Source of the DNA: JAWXTS01 sp044433305
Lineage (GTDB): Bacteria; Bacteroidota; Bacteroidia; Bacteroidales; Rikenellaceae
Reading direction: 5' to 3'
Assembly: GCA_044433305.1 (NCBI GenBank)
Contig: JAWXTS010000002.1
Coordinates: 1-64,000, forward strand
Length of the DNA: 64,000 nt
Position numbers and translations under genes: made by a program. The notes below the pieces were generated by a model. The model was not told the origin of the DNA. It was given only the letters and a program-made list of their open reading frames with translations, and did no database searches. Shown here piece by piece: positions 17,272 to 26,402 of the stretch; position 1 is the stretch's first letter, and each line of letters starts with the position of its first letter.

Positions 17272-18372
17272 ATGATTCTCAACCGCCTTTGTGCAATAAG
17301 TTTCAAGAATATAGAGCAGGCCGAACTAGAGTTTGGTCGTGGCATAAATTGTTTTGTCGGCGCCAATGGCGCGGGTAAAACTAATGTGCTCGACGCGCTC
17401 TACTACCTGTCTATGTGTAAAAGCTTCTTTGGGCTTACGGATGGTCAGAGCATACGCAAGGGTGCAGACTTCTTTATGCTTGATGGATACTATACATCTT
17501 CGAGTGGGCTTAGCGAGAACGTCGTGTGCTCGTTTGGGCGCAGCAGCTCGAAGACTCTAAAGCGCAATGGCAAGGAATATGATAAACTATCGGAGCATAT
17601 AGGCTTGGTGCCTATCGTCATGGTCACCCCCTCGGATATCTCGCTTATTAGTGAGTCGGGGGACGAGCGACGACGATATATCAATATGCTTATTTCTCAG
17701 ATAGATAGAGACTACCTTAATGCCTTGGTGCGTTATAATAGGCTGCTGGCCGAAAGAAATAAGCTGCTTAAGCAACCTGTGACATTCTCTACCGAAGAGT
17801 TGTTGGATGTTATGGATATGCAGCTTGTGCAGTATGCAAGCAAGATTAATAGCGCGCGCAAGGATATTGCTGCTCAGCTGGCCGAGGGTACGGCACACTA
17901 TTATACCATTCTTTCGGGTGGGCGCGAGCTTGTGAGCTTGACTTATAAGAGTGAGCTTAATGATGCAGACTATGCTCAGCTATTGAGAGATGCGAGGGCC
18001 AAGGATATGGCCTGTGGCTTTACCACGGTGGGTGTGCACCGCGACGATTTGAAGATGAGCCTTGGGGAGTTTGCCTTGCGCAAGTTTGGCTCTCAGGGAC
18101 AGCAGAAGTCTTTTCTGACCGCGCTGAAGCTCGCTCAATATGACATTATAGAAAAGGCCTTAGCTCGCAAGCCGCTCTTGCTGCTAGACGATGTGTTCGA
18201 CAAACTTGATAGCGATAGGGTAGAGAGCCTACTTGGTATAGTTGCCACCGATCACTTTGGTCAGATATTTATTACCGACTGCAACCGCGAACGCTTGGAT
18301 AACATTTTGTCCAAAGCAGGTAAGAACTATACTAGGTTTGTGGTCGAGGATGGTGTAATTTCAAAAATATAA
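17272..18372 (+). CDS. recF: DNA replication/repair protein RecF
   Basis: This 366-residue SMC-like ATPase loads RecA at single-strand gaps together with RecO and RecR. The Walker A is G30-ANGAGKT-37, the ABC-type signature lies in FGSQGQQKSF, and Walker B is PLLLLDDVFDKLD, followed by the D-loop and FITDCNRERL. Length matches the family. It is followed after 3 bp by a DUF721 gene, a common pairing. The gene is not next to dnaA/dnaN here. Confidence 0.95.
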   Translation: MILNRLCAISFKNIEQAELEFGRGINCFVGANGAGKTNVLDALYYLSMCKSFFGLTDGQSIRKGADFFMLDGYYTSSSGLSENVVCSFGRSSSKTLKRNGKEYDKLSEHIGLVPIVMVTPSDISLISESGDERRRYINMLISQIDRDYLNALVRYNRLLAERNKLLKQPVTFSTEELLDVMDMQLVQYASKINSARKDIAAQLAEGTAHYYTILSGGRELVSLTYKSELNDADYAQLLRDARAKDMACGFTTVGVHRDDLKMSLGEFALRKFGSQGQQKSFLTALKLAQYDIIEKALARKPLLLLDDVFDKLDSDRVESLLGIVATDHFGQIFITDCNRERLDNILSKAGKNYTRFVVEDGVISKI

Positions 18373-18375
18373 TAT

Positions 18376-18669
18376 ATGAAACGTTCAGATCCTGTAAGGC
18401 TTGGCTCGGTGCTAGATGATTTTTTTAGCTCCTCGCCAACCATAGCTCGCAAGATTGCTGAGGCCAAGGTGGCATCCGTATGGCCTAAAGTTGTGGGCGA
18501 GAAGATAGCCTTCTACACCACCAGCGTTAGTGCCGAGAACGGCAAGGCCACGGTACACATAAGCTCTTCGGTTGTGCGTCACGAGGTTTTCTTGCGCCGC
18601 ACAGAAATCAAAGATGCCATAAATGAGGCCTTGGGTAGTGTGGTTGTTAGGGTGATAGATATTAAGTAA
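18376..18669 (+). CDS. DUF721 (DciA-like) protein
   Basis: This 97-residue protein starts MKRSDPVRLGSVLDDFFSS and has the DUF721 core WPKVVGEKIAFYTTSVSAENGKATVHISSSVVRHEVF. DUF721 includes DciA, which helps load the replicative helicase in bacteria lacking DnaC/DnaI; that role is plausible here but not shown. Spacing of 3 bp implies an operon with recF. It converges on the BASS transporter gene with only 2 bp between stop codons and no strong terminator between them. Confidence 0.85.
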   Translation: MKRSDPVRLGSVLDDFFSSSPTIARKIAEAKVASVWPKVVGEKIAFYTTSVSAENGKATVHISSSVVRHEVFLRRTEIKDAINEALGSVVVRVIDIK

Positions 18670-18671
18670 GT

Positions 18672-19565
18672 CTACTTACTCTCACCCTTATATATCCACA
18701 GTTGGAAGCTATTGACCAGATTCTGCCACAGCACATAGGATGCTGGAGCGATAGATGATATAGGGTTCAAGAAGCTCTGACATAGCCATATGGCTAGGAT
18801 GGTGTTCTTCTGTCCTAGAGATTGTCCACCTGCGGCAACATCACCATTTCTGCGTCCGATGTAACGTCCTAGTACAAATTGCATAACACATATAACCAAG
18901 GCTATAAGGGCGATAACTATCTCTAGCTTAATGCTTGATGCGGGTTGTTCAAGGATGAAACTTATTGTTCTGGCAGTAACTATCGTAAGGGCCACCATCC
19001 ACAGATAGAACGAGATAGCTTGGCGTTTCTGAATAGCTAGGTAGGCTGTGTTCCATACTTTCTTTAGTACCATAGCCGTAAATAGAGGCATTATGAGCAG
19101 AGGGAAAACCTTTTTGCCTATGGTGATGACCGAGCCCCAGAAAGTGATATCTCCATTAGCTCCGACAATAGATAGGGCTAGAGGTATTGCGATTGCCATA
19201 ACCAGATTTACTATAAGGCTGTATGTGGCCATGTTGGCTACTCCAGCTCCAAGCATCACAGCGATAACAACGGCGGCGGTGGCGGTGGGTGCCAGCACGC
19301 AGACCATGGCTCCCTGAGCGGCCGAAGTGTCGTAGAGGTTGACAAGGAAATACACGGCCATACTCGCTATAAGTTGGAAGCTTATCAAGCTAAGGTGTAG
19401 CCTGTTTGGTTTCATGTCCTTGAGCGATATACGGCAGTAAGTCACAAACAGCATTATGAAGATAAGGTAGGGTGTTATGAAGTTTAGCGGTGTAAACACG
19501 TTGTGTAGCAGGCCGCCTGTTATCATAGCCAGGGGCATCATATATGATTTCTGTTGTTGGGTCAT
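18672..19565 (-). CDS. Bile acid:sodium symporter (BASS)-family transporter
   Basis: This 297-residue inner-membrane protein has about nine or ten hydrophobic segments. The unwound-helix region AAQGAMVCVLAPTATAAVVIAVMLGAG is typical of the BASS fold, and a GQKNTILAIWLCQSFLNPISSIAPASYVLW segment near the C-terminus matches the second crossover region. BASS proteins import bile acids, pantothenate, 2-keto acids or other organic anions using sodium. The substrate is unknown here. A terminator of the upstream rplS gene lies just before its start. Confidence 0.8.
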   Translation of the reverse strand: MTQQQKSYMMPLAMITGGLLHNVFTPLNFITPYLIFIMLFVTYCRISLKDMKPNRLHLSLISFQLIASMAVYFLVNLYDTSAAQGAMVCVLAPTATAAVVIAVMLGAGVANMATYSLIVNLVMAIAIPLALSIVGANGDITFWGSVITIGKKVFPLLIMPLFTAMVLKKVWNTAYLAIQKRQAISFYLWMVALTIVTARTISFILEQPASSIKLEIVIALIALVICVMQFVLGRYIGRRNGDVAAGGQSLGQKNTILAIWLCQSFLNPISSIAPASYVLWQNLVNSFQLWIYKGESK

Positions 19566-19592
19566 GGCGCGATAGTTTTTCCTTTATAAAAC

Positions 19593-19626
19593 AAAAGAAG
19601 GTCTCCAGATAAGGAAACCTTCTTTT
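19593..19626 (-). terminator. Rho-independent terminator of rplS
   Basis: Arms 19593-19606 and 19613-19626 (AAAAGAAGGTCTCC / GGAAACCTTCTTTT) pair with one mismatch. On the minus strand the hairpin begins 26 nt after the rplS stop and is followed by a T-rich stretch. Confidence 0.85.
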
Positions 19627-19651
19627 ATTAGTATCATATCTTTCGGAAAGA

Positions 19652-20020
19652 TTATTTCTTCTTGATAACGATTTTCTCTTTGATACGTGCTTTTTTACCT
19701 GTAAGTTGACGTAGGTAGTAGATTTTAGCACGACGTACGATACCAACTTTATTAACTTGGATAGATGTGATGTGAGGTGAATATAGAGGGAAGATACGCT
19801 CTACACCAACGCCATCAGAAATCTTACGTACAGTAAACATTTTAGTTACACCGTGACCTTTGATTTGGATAACAGTACCGCGGAAGCTCTGCTGACGCTC
19901 TTTGCTACCCTCAACGATTTTGTAAGTCACTGTGATTGTGTCACCACTCTTGAAAGAAGGTACTTCTTTCTCTGGCCACATGCCCTGTTGGGCAACTTTA
20001 ATTAATTCGTCTTTGTTCAT
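19652..20020 (-). CDS. rplS: 50S ribosomal protein L19
   Basis: This 122-residue protein is of normal length and lies at the interface of the ribosomal subunits. It has the L19 core FKSGDTITVTYKIVEGSKERQQSFRGTVI, then TKMFTVRKISDGVGVERIFPLYSPHI, and a basic C-terminal end rich in Lys. It is transcribed alone, with its own promoter and terminator; rpsP, rimM and trmD, its partners in many bacteria, are not adjacent. Confidence 0.97.
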   Translation of the reverse strand: MNKDELIKVAQQGMWPEKEVPSFKSGDTITVTYKIVEGSKERQQSFRGTVIQIKGHGVTKMFTVRKISDGVGVERIFPLYSPHITSIQVNKVGIVRRAKIYYLRQLTGKKARIKEKIVIKKK

Positions 20021-20098
20021 CGCTAATTGTAAATTAGTATTATAACGGGAATATTATAGGCTCCTACGTCCTTATAAGAGATTCCTCGCTTGGAGCTG

Positions 20099-20128
20099 CA
20101 AAGGTAATAAATTTATTTGAAATTCAAA
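20099..20128 (-). promoter_or_regulatory. Promoter of rplS
   Basis: On the minus strand, TTTG (20128-20125) and TACCTTTG (20106-20099) are 18 bp apart and match the Bacteroidales consensus well. The leader to the rplS ATG is about 70 nt. Confidence 0.7.
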
Positions 20129-20163
20129 TACTTCTAGGTATTTTATTTGCCTATAAAGTTGAT

Positions 20164-20634
20164 TTACCCTCTGCGTATAGGTTTTGCCATGGCTCTATCC
20201 ATCTCTCGCTTGGCATCTTTGTCCTTGATGTACTCGCGTTTGTCATAGCTCTTGCGACCACGACCAAGGCCAATGTTCAACTTGGCAAGCCCTCGCTCGT
20301 TGATAAATAACTTCATACCAACAACGGTGATACCCTTGTCCTGAAGCGAACGTATTATCTTATTAAGCTCGCGTCTTTGAAGCAGCAGCTTGCGGTCACG
20401 CTTGGGCTGGTGGTTGTTGTAGGTGCCCCAATCGTACTCAGAGATATTCATGCCACGCACAAATAGCTCATCCCTATGGACATAGCAATAGCAGTCGGTA
20501 AGCGAGGCCTTGCCCATGCGTAGAGACTTTATCTCCGTGCCACTCAGCACGATACCTGCTGTGTAGGTGTCGAGAATCTCATAATCGTAGCTGGCACGCT
20601 TATTCCTTATATTTATGTTCTTGTAATCTGACAA
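20164..20634 (-). CDS. smpB: SsrA-binding protein SmpB
   Basis: This 156-residue protein binds tmRNA and delivers it to stalled ribosomes. The N-terminus [33 protein letters not shown] is the SmpB beta-barrel. The central [19 protein letters not shown] and [20 protein letters not shown] are conserved, and the basic C-terminal tail ([21 protein letters not shown]) reaches the decoding centre. The ssrA gene was not seen in this window. The start is supported by a well-placed promoter 18 nt upstream of the ATG. Confidence 0.96.
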   Translation of the reverse strand: MSDYKNINIRNKRASYDYEILDTYTAGIVLSGTEIKSLRMGKASLTDCYCYVHRDELFVRGMNISEYDWGTYNNHQPKRDRKLLLQRRELNKIIRSLQDKGITVVGMKLFINERGLAKLNIGLGRGRKSYDKREYIKDKDAKREMDRAMAKPIRRG

Positions 20635-20658
20635 TGCTTTACTATTTTTTTTGTGCTA

Positions 20659-20688
20659 CAAAAGTACAACTATTTTGTGGTATTTCAA
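20659..20688 (-). promoter_or_regulatory. Promoter of smpB
   Basis: On the minus strand, TTG (20688-20686) and TACTTTTG (20666-20659) are separated by 19 bp, matching the -33/-7 pattern. The leader is about 18 nt. Confidence 0.7.
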
Positions 20689-20728
20689 CTTTTGTGCTAA
20701 AACAAAGGTAACTTTATTGGTTCAATAA

Positions 20729-20766
20729 AAAAACCTCTATCCTAAAATCTTAGGATAGAGGTTTTT
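20729..20766 (-). terminator. Rho-independent terminator of the M16 peptidase gene
   Basis: Arms 20729-20745 and 20750-20766 are exact complements over 17 bp around an AATC tetraloop. It lies 24 nt after the peptidase stop on the minus strand and upstream of the smpB promoter, insulating the two genes. Confidence 0.92.
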
Positions 20767-20789
20767 ATCAGTGCTTTTATTGCGTTATA

Positions 20790-23615
20790 CTACTTCTTTG
20801 TGTCGAAGATAATATTTAGCTCGTCTGTGCTGTCGTTGAACATATCGTTAGCAAAACGTTTGATGTCCTCGACTGTAATGCTGTTCAAAAGAGCGTTCTC
20901 CTTCTCAAGGTCATATATGTCAAGGTCGTACTTGTGTTTAGACTGTATAGACTGCAAGACAAAAGAATTTGAATGACTGCTCTTCTCTAGGTTCTTGATA
21001 AGGGTTTTTACAACACCGCTAATCTCCTCGCTGGTAACGCCACTTGTTTTAACAGCATCAAACTCCTCAAAGACTAGCTCTTTCAGACGGTCAACCTTGT
21101 TAGGGTCACACTCAAACTGAACTAAAGTAGTTATCGTTTTGCGTGGTCGTCTAGCAACAGATACACTTACAGAAACACCATAAGAGCCACCCTCAGCCTC
21201 ACGGATAGATGTTGTATATCGTTGAGTAAGGATGTCGTTTAGAATACGCGCCTCATAGTGTAGCTTGCGGCTGTAATCTTCGTATGTATTTACATTCTGG
21301 TTGATGAACATAGCCTTAGGAGTCTGGAAGTTGATAGATACTCTGCGCTCCGTAAGACCCTCGGCGATGGTTATGTTGTGGTCAACCCACTCCTCGATAC
21401 GCTCACTCGTAGATATAGAGCCGATATATTTCTCGATAAGCGGTTGTGCAACATCTTTGTCTATATCACCTACGATGTAGAATGTAAAGTCCTTAGCATT
21501 CTGAATACGGTCTTTATAGATTCTCTCGATATCGTCTAGTTTAACAGCTCTTAGGTCGTCACCAGAATATATTTGTCTTCTACTGTTATAATTAGACATG
21601 ATGCGAGTTACAGAGTCCTTCATGATTTGAGTAGAAGTACCTTTGCTCATATCCATAGCAGTTGCCGAGCGGCTGATGATGTTATCGAACTGAGTTTGGT
21701 CAAAGCGTGGATTCTCAAATGCAAGGTAGACCATCTGCAACATAAGTTCAAAATCTTTTGTGTTAGATGCTCCGCTGACACTCTCGCCTAGGCTAGAGAT
21801 GCCTATTGAAACGCCAGCAGTCTTGCCTGCCATAAACTTTCTGAATAGCGTAGGGTCCATATCTCCCATACCGAACGAACCAACAATATCTCCAGTTATC
21901 GAGCATGCCAACAGGTCTTCCTCTTTGACAAGTGAGTTTCCTCCGTCGCTAGTTGCTGTAAGGCGTATGGTATTTTTGTTCTCGTCTGCTTTAGCAAATA
22001 GTATCTTAACGCCATTGGCAAGGGTCCATTTCTCGGCATCAAAGATTCCCATCTTCTCTACGTCTTTAACCTTAGAACCTTTTAGTTCTTCGCTGACAAG
22101 CTCCAATCCTGCAGCCTCATCATAATAAGGCTCGAGTGTTGTAGAACGCTCAACTCTGTCCATAGCTGATAGTATGGCTTCTTTGTTGGCGTGCTCTACG
22201 CCTTGGCTTGGGCCTGTAATTACGATTACCATGTTGTTCTTAGTGACTAGGCTACTAGCCGCCTCGTTGATTTCCTCTATGGTAATTTGGTCGATAATGT
22301 ATTTAACAAGTGGGTTATAGTACTCGATGTCGACAGCAACGCCATTGTCAACAAACATATCTATAATCTCCTTGCTATAACTCTCATTGCTGACCTTATC
22401 CTTTTGTTGGTAGTTGTTGTCTAGAGAGTTAAGAGTCGATGCTTTGATACGATCCAGCTCCGATTGGTTGAATCCAAAGCGACGTGCTCTCTCAACCTCA
22501 GTGTAAACTTCCTCTATGGCTTGTTCTTCCATATTTGGTTTTGCAGAGGCTGAGATAGAGTAGCAGCTATAATTTTTGACATAACCGCCATAGCCAGCCG
22601 ACCCACCATTAAGGTAGTCGCTACCTTCTCTAACCTTCTCGCTGATACGCTGAGATAGCAAGCTGTTGTAGAAAGAGTTGATGTATAGCTCTTTGATATA
22701 TCCGTTTGTAATAACCTCAGGTGCTCTGTCCTCGTTCACAGAATATATAGATACCGACGAGTTTGTAGCATCCTTGTCTGTTGCAAGAACAAATTTAATA
22801 TCATCATGTGATTGTAGAGGGAACTCTGGAAGTGGAGTAGGGTCTACGGCTGCAGGAATCTTTGAGAATAGCTCAATGATTTTTTGCTCCATAGCGTCTA
22901 CATCTATTGCACCGATAACGGCAATAGCTTGTAGGTCTGGACGATACCATTTGTGGTAGTAGTCTCTAAGCTCTTGGTACTTGAAGCCATTGACAACTTT
23001 CATGTCGCCAATAACGTCTCTGATAGCATATTGAGAACCCTCGAACATTACAGGTCTTGTTTGGTCGCCGATACGAGTAGATGCACTGTTACGTGTTCTC
23101 CACTCCTCGGTGATAACGCCTCTCTCGGCATCTATCTCTGCATCATGAAGGCTAAGACTACCTGACCAGTCGTGAAGAACTAGTAGGCAGCTATCAAGTA
23201 GCACCTCATTTGCAACTGGGATATTGCTCAAATTGTACACGGTTCTATCAAGGCCTGTGTAGGCGTTGATGTCGTGGCCAAAGGCAACACCGTGTTCCTC
23301 AAGCATCTTGATGATACGCTTGTCAGGGAAGTTGGTTGTTCCATTGAATGCCATGTGCTCTAGAAAGTGGGCAAGGCCATTCTGGTTGTCCTGTTCAAGT
23401 AGCGCGCCTACCTTCTGTATGATATAGAAGTTGGCAAGGTCTTTAGGCTCGTTGTTGTTGCGGATATAATATGTTAGACCGTTGTCTAGTGTTCCAATTC
23501 GGTAGTTTGGATCCACTGGCAGCGGCTGGCTCATATCATAGCTCACTTGCTGTTTACAGCTTGACATTGCCCCTACTATCAGTAGGAGTAACGGTAGTAC
23601 TAAGGATTTTTTCAT
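20790..23615 (-). CDS. M16-family (insulinase-like) zinc metallopeptidase lipoprotein
   Basis: This 941-residue protein has a lipoprotein signal (lipobox SSC, Cys 20) and so acts in the periplasm or at the outer membrane. The inverted zinc motif H83-FLE-H87 is in the N-terminal half, and the third ligand is probably in AERGVITEEWRTR about 75 residues on. The C-terminal half repeats the M16 fold without the zinc motif, as in pitrilysin-type single-chain enzymes. Members degrade short peptides or unfolded proteins within a closed chamber. It lies 29 bp behind the tandem MutS-like genes and may share their transcript, though no functional link is known. Confidence 0.92.
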   Translation of the reverse strand: MKKSLVLPLLLLIVGAMSSCKQQVSYDMSQPLPVDPNYRIGTLDNGLTYYIRNNNEPKDLANFYIIQKVGALLEQDNQNGLAHFLEHMAFNGTTNFPDKRIIKMLEEHGVAFGHDINAYTGLDRTVYNLSNIPVANEVLLDSCLLVLHDWSGSLSLHDAEIDAERGVITEEWRTRNSASTRIGDQTRPVMFEGSQYAIRDVIGDMKVVNGFKYQELRDYYHKWYRPDLQAIAVIGAIDVDAMEQKIIELFSKIPAAVDPTPLPEFPLQSHDDIKFVLATDKDATNSSVSIYSVNEDRAPEVITNGYIKELYINSFYNSLLSQRISEKVREGSDYLNGGSAGYGGYVKNYSCYSISASAKPNMEEQAIEEVYTEVERARRFGFNQSELDRIKASTLNSLDNNYQQKDKVSNESYSKEIIDMFVDNGVAVDIEYYNPLVKYIIDQITIEEINEAASSLVTKNNMVIVITGPSQGVEHANKEAILSAMDRVERSTTLEPYYDEAAGLELVSEELKGSKVKDVEKMGIFDAEKWTLANGVKILFAKADENKNTIRLTATSDGGNSLVKEEDLLACSITGDIVGSFGMGDMDPTLFRKFMAGKTAGVSIGISSLGESVSGASNTKDFELMLQMVYLAFENPRFDQTQFDNIISRSATAMDMSKGTSTQIMKDSVTRIMSNYNSRRQIYSGDDLRAVKLDDIERIYKDRIQNAKDFTFYIVGDIDKDVAQPLIEKYIGSISTSERIEEWVDHNITIAEGLTERRVSINFQTPKAMFINQNVNTYEDYSRKLHYEARILNDILTQRYTTSIREAEGGSYGVSVSVSVARRPRKTITTLVQFECDPNKVDRLKELVFEEFDAVKTSGVTSEEISGVVKTLIKNLEKSSHSNSFVLQSIQSKHKYDLDIYDLEKENALLNSITVEDIKRFANDMFNDSTDELNIIFDTKK

Positions 23616-23644
23616 AAGTTGACTTTTATGTCTTTATTTTTAGG

Positions 23645-24979
23645 TTATTCTTTTTCGCCTCTAATTATTTCTATAATCTTTTCGTTGTTGATAATGCGCA
23701 TACCATAGCGGTCGTCGGCAATACCTTCAGTCAGTTTATATGTATATTTTGGTCTGCCATCTTGGCTTAGTTGGGTCGGAAGGTAGAGGAATTGCAGGTT
23801 GTCACATTCTTGTTTCAGAGTTAGTCCTGCCTCCATAATATGTGTCGAGATTACGAAGATACATTTGTGGCAACGCGAGAAAGCTCGTGTTATGGCCACG
23901 GTGCCATCATAAGCATCTTTAACATTGGTTCCCTTGAATAGCTCGTCAAAGATTACCATTAGGCGTTTGCCGCTGGCAACTTCTTGGGCCACTCCCTTAA
24001 CACGCATAACCTCTGCGTAGAAGTGACTGTAACCCTGAGATATATCATCTGGCACATTGATAGATGTGAACATGCCTTCCAAAGGTGTGAACTCCATCTT
24101 GTCTATGGCCATCGGGAAACCTAGGTGAGCCATATAAACGGCTATACCAAAAGACTTCATAAGAGTTGACTTACCAGCCATGTTGGCACCAGTAAGGAAT
24201 ATAACATTGCTGCTATGATTCATGCTTATGTCGTTGCCCACAGCTCCGGGAACACGTGGGTGGCGCACATTCTTAATATCGACAAACATCTGTTCGCCAT
24301 CGAGTGCATTGGCATATTGAAAGCCTTTCTCCCTGCCCACTCGTGCAACAGTTGTGTAGAAGTCTACTTCCTCTAGTAGGCGGAAGAGCTTTCTTAGTTT
24401 GTCTCCATAGCTATAACGAAGCAATCTATTTTTTGATGCTAGGCTACTTAGAGACAGCCCCTGTGCAGAAGAGTTTATGAATTTGCTTAATGGTGCTTCC
24501 TCTAGCAGGCTTATGGCCTCTGCTACCTTAGTTTCGAGTTGCGTGCCTGAGACATGCTCCTTGACCTGTTGTAGATAGTCGGGTAGTGGAGCCAATAATT
24601 TTGATGCCAAGTCGACACCCTCTACGATATGTGAATACTGCTGGTCGGCAATAGCGATGCTCAAAATCTTAGTCTTATACATTGCCACCAAAGAGATTAT
24701 GCCACTGGCGTAATCTGTGCTGCCAAGGTATTCCTCGACCTGAGATAACTGATCACCACTTATAGGCATCTTGGTCTCAAAATCCTTTAGCGAAGAGAAT
24801 ATATCACGTCTACTATTTATCTCTGAGGCATTTGTCAATGGGTCAGAGAATACCTTTTCCATAAGTAGGCTCGCGCCTTTGGTTTGGGTATCGTTGAATA
24901 TTGAGAATATCGAGTTGTGCCTGAATCGACCCGTAACATTTAAGTCAGTATGGGTCTGTTTATCTATTGTATATGCCAT
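23645..24979 (-). CDS. MutS-related ATPase (domain III/V only), copy A
   Basis: This 444-residue protein has the MutS C-terminal core: helical lever region (about 60-240), Walker A G264-ANMAGKST-272, the ST-type loop with INVPDDISQGYSHFYAEV, and Walker B D345-E346 in IFDELFKGTN, then FVISTHIMEAG. The N-terminal mismatch-binding and connector domains of MutS are missing, so it cannot be the canonical mismatch sensor. The usual GRGTS signature is changed to FKGTN. Its neighbour 15 bp upstream is a full paralogue, and the two may heterodimerise, which is inference. The family occurs in Bacteroidota and its function is not established to my knowledge. Confidence 0.85.
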   Translation of the reverse strand: MAYTIDKQTHTDLNVTGRFRHNSIFSIFNDTQTKGASLLMEKVFSDPLTNASEINSRRDIFSSLKDFETKMPISGDQLSQVEEYLGSTDYASGIISLVAMYKTKILSIAIADQQYSHIVEGVDLASKLLAPLPDYLQQVKEHVSGTQLETKVAEAISLLEEAPLSKFINSSAQGLSLSSLASKNRLLRYSYGDKLRKLFRLLEEVDFYTTVARVGREKGFQYANALDGEQMFVDIKNVRHPRVPGAVGNDISMNHSSNVIFLTGANMAGKSTLMKSFGIAVYMAHLGFPMAIDKMEFTPLEGMFTSINVPDDISQGYSHFYAEVMRVKGVAQEVASGKRLMVIFDELFKGTNVKDAYDGTVAITRAFSRCHKCIFVISTHIMEAGLTLKQECDNLQFLYLPTQLSQDGRPKYTYKLTEGIADDRYGMRIINNEKIIEIIRGEKE

Positions 24980-24994
24980 TGTCTTTTGTGTCTG

Positions 24995-26320
24995 TTAGTT
25001 CTTAAATGCAGCCTCAAGAATATTCACGATACCCTCGTTGTTGATTATGACCATGCCGTGTCTATCTTCGGTTACGCCCTGCCTTATCTTGTAGGTGTAG
25101 CGAGGAACGCCGTTCTCCATCACCGTAGGCATGTACACAAATTGAACGTTGTTGCATCGCTGGGCAAGCACTTCGGCAGCCTCTATGATATGTGTTGATA
25201 CAATAAAGGTACATTCTTTGATGGTGCTGAATGCCTCGACAACCTCAAGGGTTGCATCATAGGCATCTTTTACGTTTGTGCCTCTGAACAGCTCGTCGAA
25301 GATGATAACTAGATTCTTGTCTTGGCTAACCTCCAGAGCTACTTTCTTCAATCGCATAACTTCTGAGTAGAAGTGGCTATAACCCGCGTTGATGTTATCG
25401 GGCAGGTTGATTGTGGTAAACATTCCCGAACGTAGAGAAATATCCATACTTTGGGCTGCAACGGGGAAACCAACGTGTGCAATGTAGATGGCAATGGCAA
25501 TAGACTTCATGATGGTTGACTTACCTGCCATATTGGCTCCTGTAAGAAAAACCATGTTCTGCTTCTCGTCTATTGTAATATCATTGCCTATGGCATTAGT
25601 AAGCCTTGGGTGGAATACACCATTCAGCTTTATAACATTGTCTTTGGTGTCTAGTATATTGGCAAATTTAAAACCTCTATCTATTGCAACCTCTGCCACA
25701 GAGTGGTAGACATCTATATAGTAGATGGCCTTAAGTAGACCCATAATCTCGTCTCTATACTTAAAGCGGAAAGCCCTGTCTAAATCGACACAATTCTCGA
25801 AGCTTATCTTTTTAGCACCTTTATTCGCTGCTACCAGCTCAAGAATCTCTTTTGGCATTTCTGTGAAGTGAGACAGTACGCGCTCACCATATTCCATAGT
25901 CTTAGCTTTGGCCAAGAAGTTAAGCGTAGAGTCTATGATTTCTATTGCAGCAACAAGCCCCTTGTGTATCTTAGAGAACTCGGCGTCGCTGCCGATAATA
26001 CCATTCATCTTGCGCTGAAGAGTCTTGTCTGCTATATCGAGCTGTGAACGCACATCCACATCCGATAGATAGTATTCGGCAGGAGCAAAAAGCTCTGTGT
26101 TGAACGGAAAGTCCATGCCTGCCTTCTCAAAGAACTTTATAGCCTCGATACGGCCAGTGATGTGTTCTTTGTCTGATAGTGGATTGTGGAACATCTGCTC
26201 CATGATTGATATTCCCCCTTGTGTTCTACAACGGTTGAATATCATGTATACTGATTCATCTGCGCTATTGGAGAATATCCCCAAGTCGGTTAGCGTCTGC
26301 TTATCGATTTTGAAAGCCAT
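24995..26320 (-). CDS. MutS-related ATPase (domain III/V only), copy B
   Basis: This 441-residue protein is collinear with copy A from MAFKIDKQTLTDL (compare MAYTIDKQTHTDL) to the end (RYTYKIRQGVTEDRHGM versus KYTYKLTEGIADDRYGM). It shares an intact Walker A (G261-ANMAGKST-269) and Walker B (IFDELFRGTN). The two are clearly an old tandem duplication, as they differ at many positions. It is the first gene of the run B, A, M16 peptidase. No promoter of the TTTG/TAnnTTTG type was found in the 82 bp before it. Confidence 0.85.
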   Translation of the reverse strand: MAFKIDKQTLTDLGIFSNSADESVYMIFNRCRTQGGISIMEQMFHNPLSDKEHITGRIEAIKFFEKAGMDFPFNTELFAPAEYYLSDVDVRSQLDIADKTLQRKMNGIIGSDAEFSKIHKGLVAAIEIIDSTLNFLAKAKTMEYGERVLSHFTEMPKEILELVAANKGAKKISFENCVDLDRAFRFKYRDEIMGLLKAIYYIDVYHSVAEVAIDRGFKFANILDTKDNVIKLNGVFHPRLTNAIGNDITIDEKQNMVFLTGANMAGKSTIMKSIAIAIYIAHVGFPVAAQSMDISLRSGMFTTINLPDNINAGYSHFYSEVMRLKKVALEVSQDKNLVIIFDELFRGTNVKDAYDATLEVVEAFSTIKECTFIVSTHIIEAAEVLAQRCNNVQFVYMPTVMENGVPRYTYKIRQGVTEDRHGMVIINNEGIVNILEAAFKN

Positions 26321-26346
26321 TTATAAGTTGTTATAGGTAGTTTTGT

Positions 26347-26377
26347 GACTATGCAGAGGTATCAGCCCTGCATAGTC
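26347..26377 (-). terminator. Hairpin after the gldFG-like gene
   Basis: Arms 26347-26356 (GACTATGCAG) and 26368-26377 (CTGCATAGTC) form a perfect 10-bp stem around an 11-nt loop in the 82 bp between the GldF-GldG fusion gene and MutS-like copy B. A T-tract is poor on the minus strand, so termination is uncertain and a regulatory stem is possible. Confidence 0.45.
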
Positions 26378-26402
26378 TATGGTTTGTCGATTGGGTCTAA
26401 AA

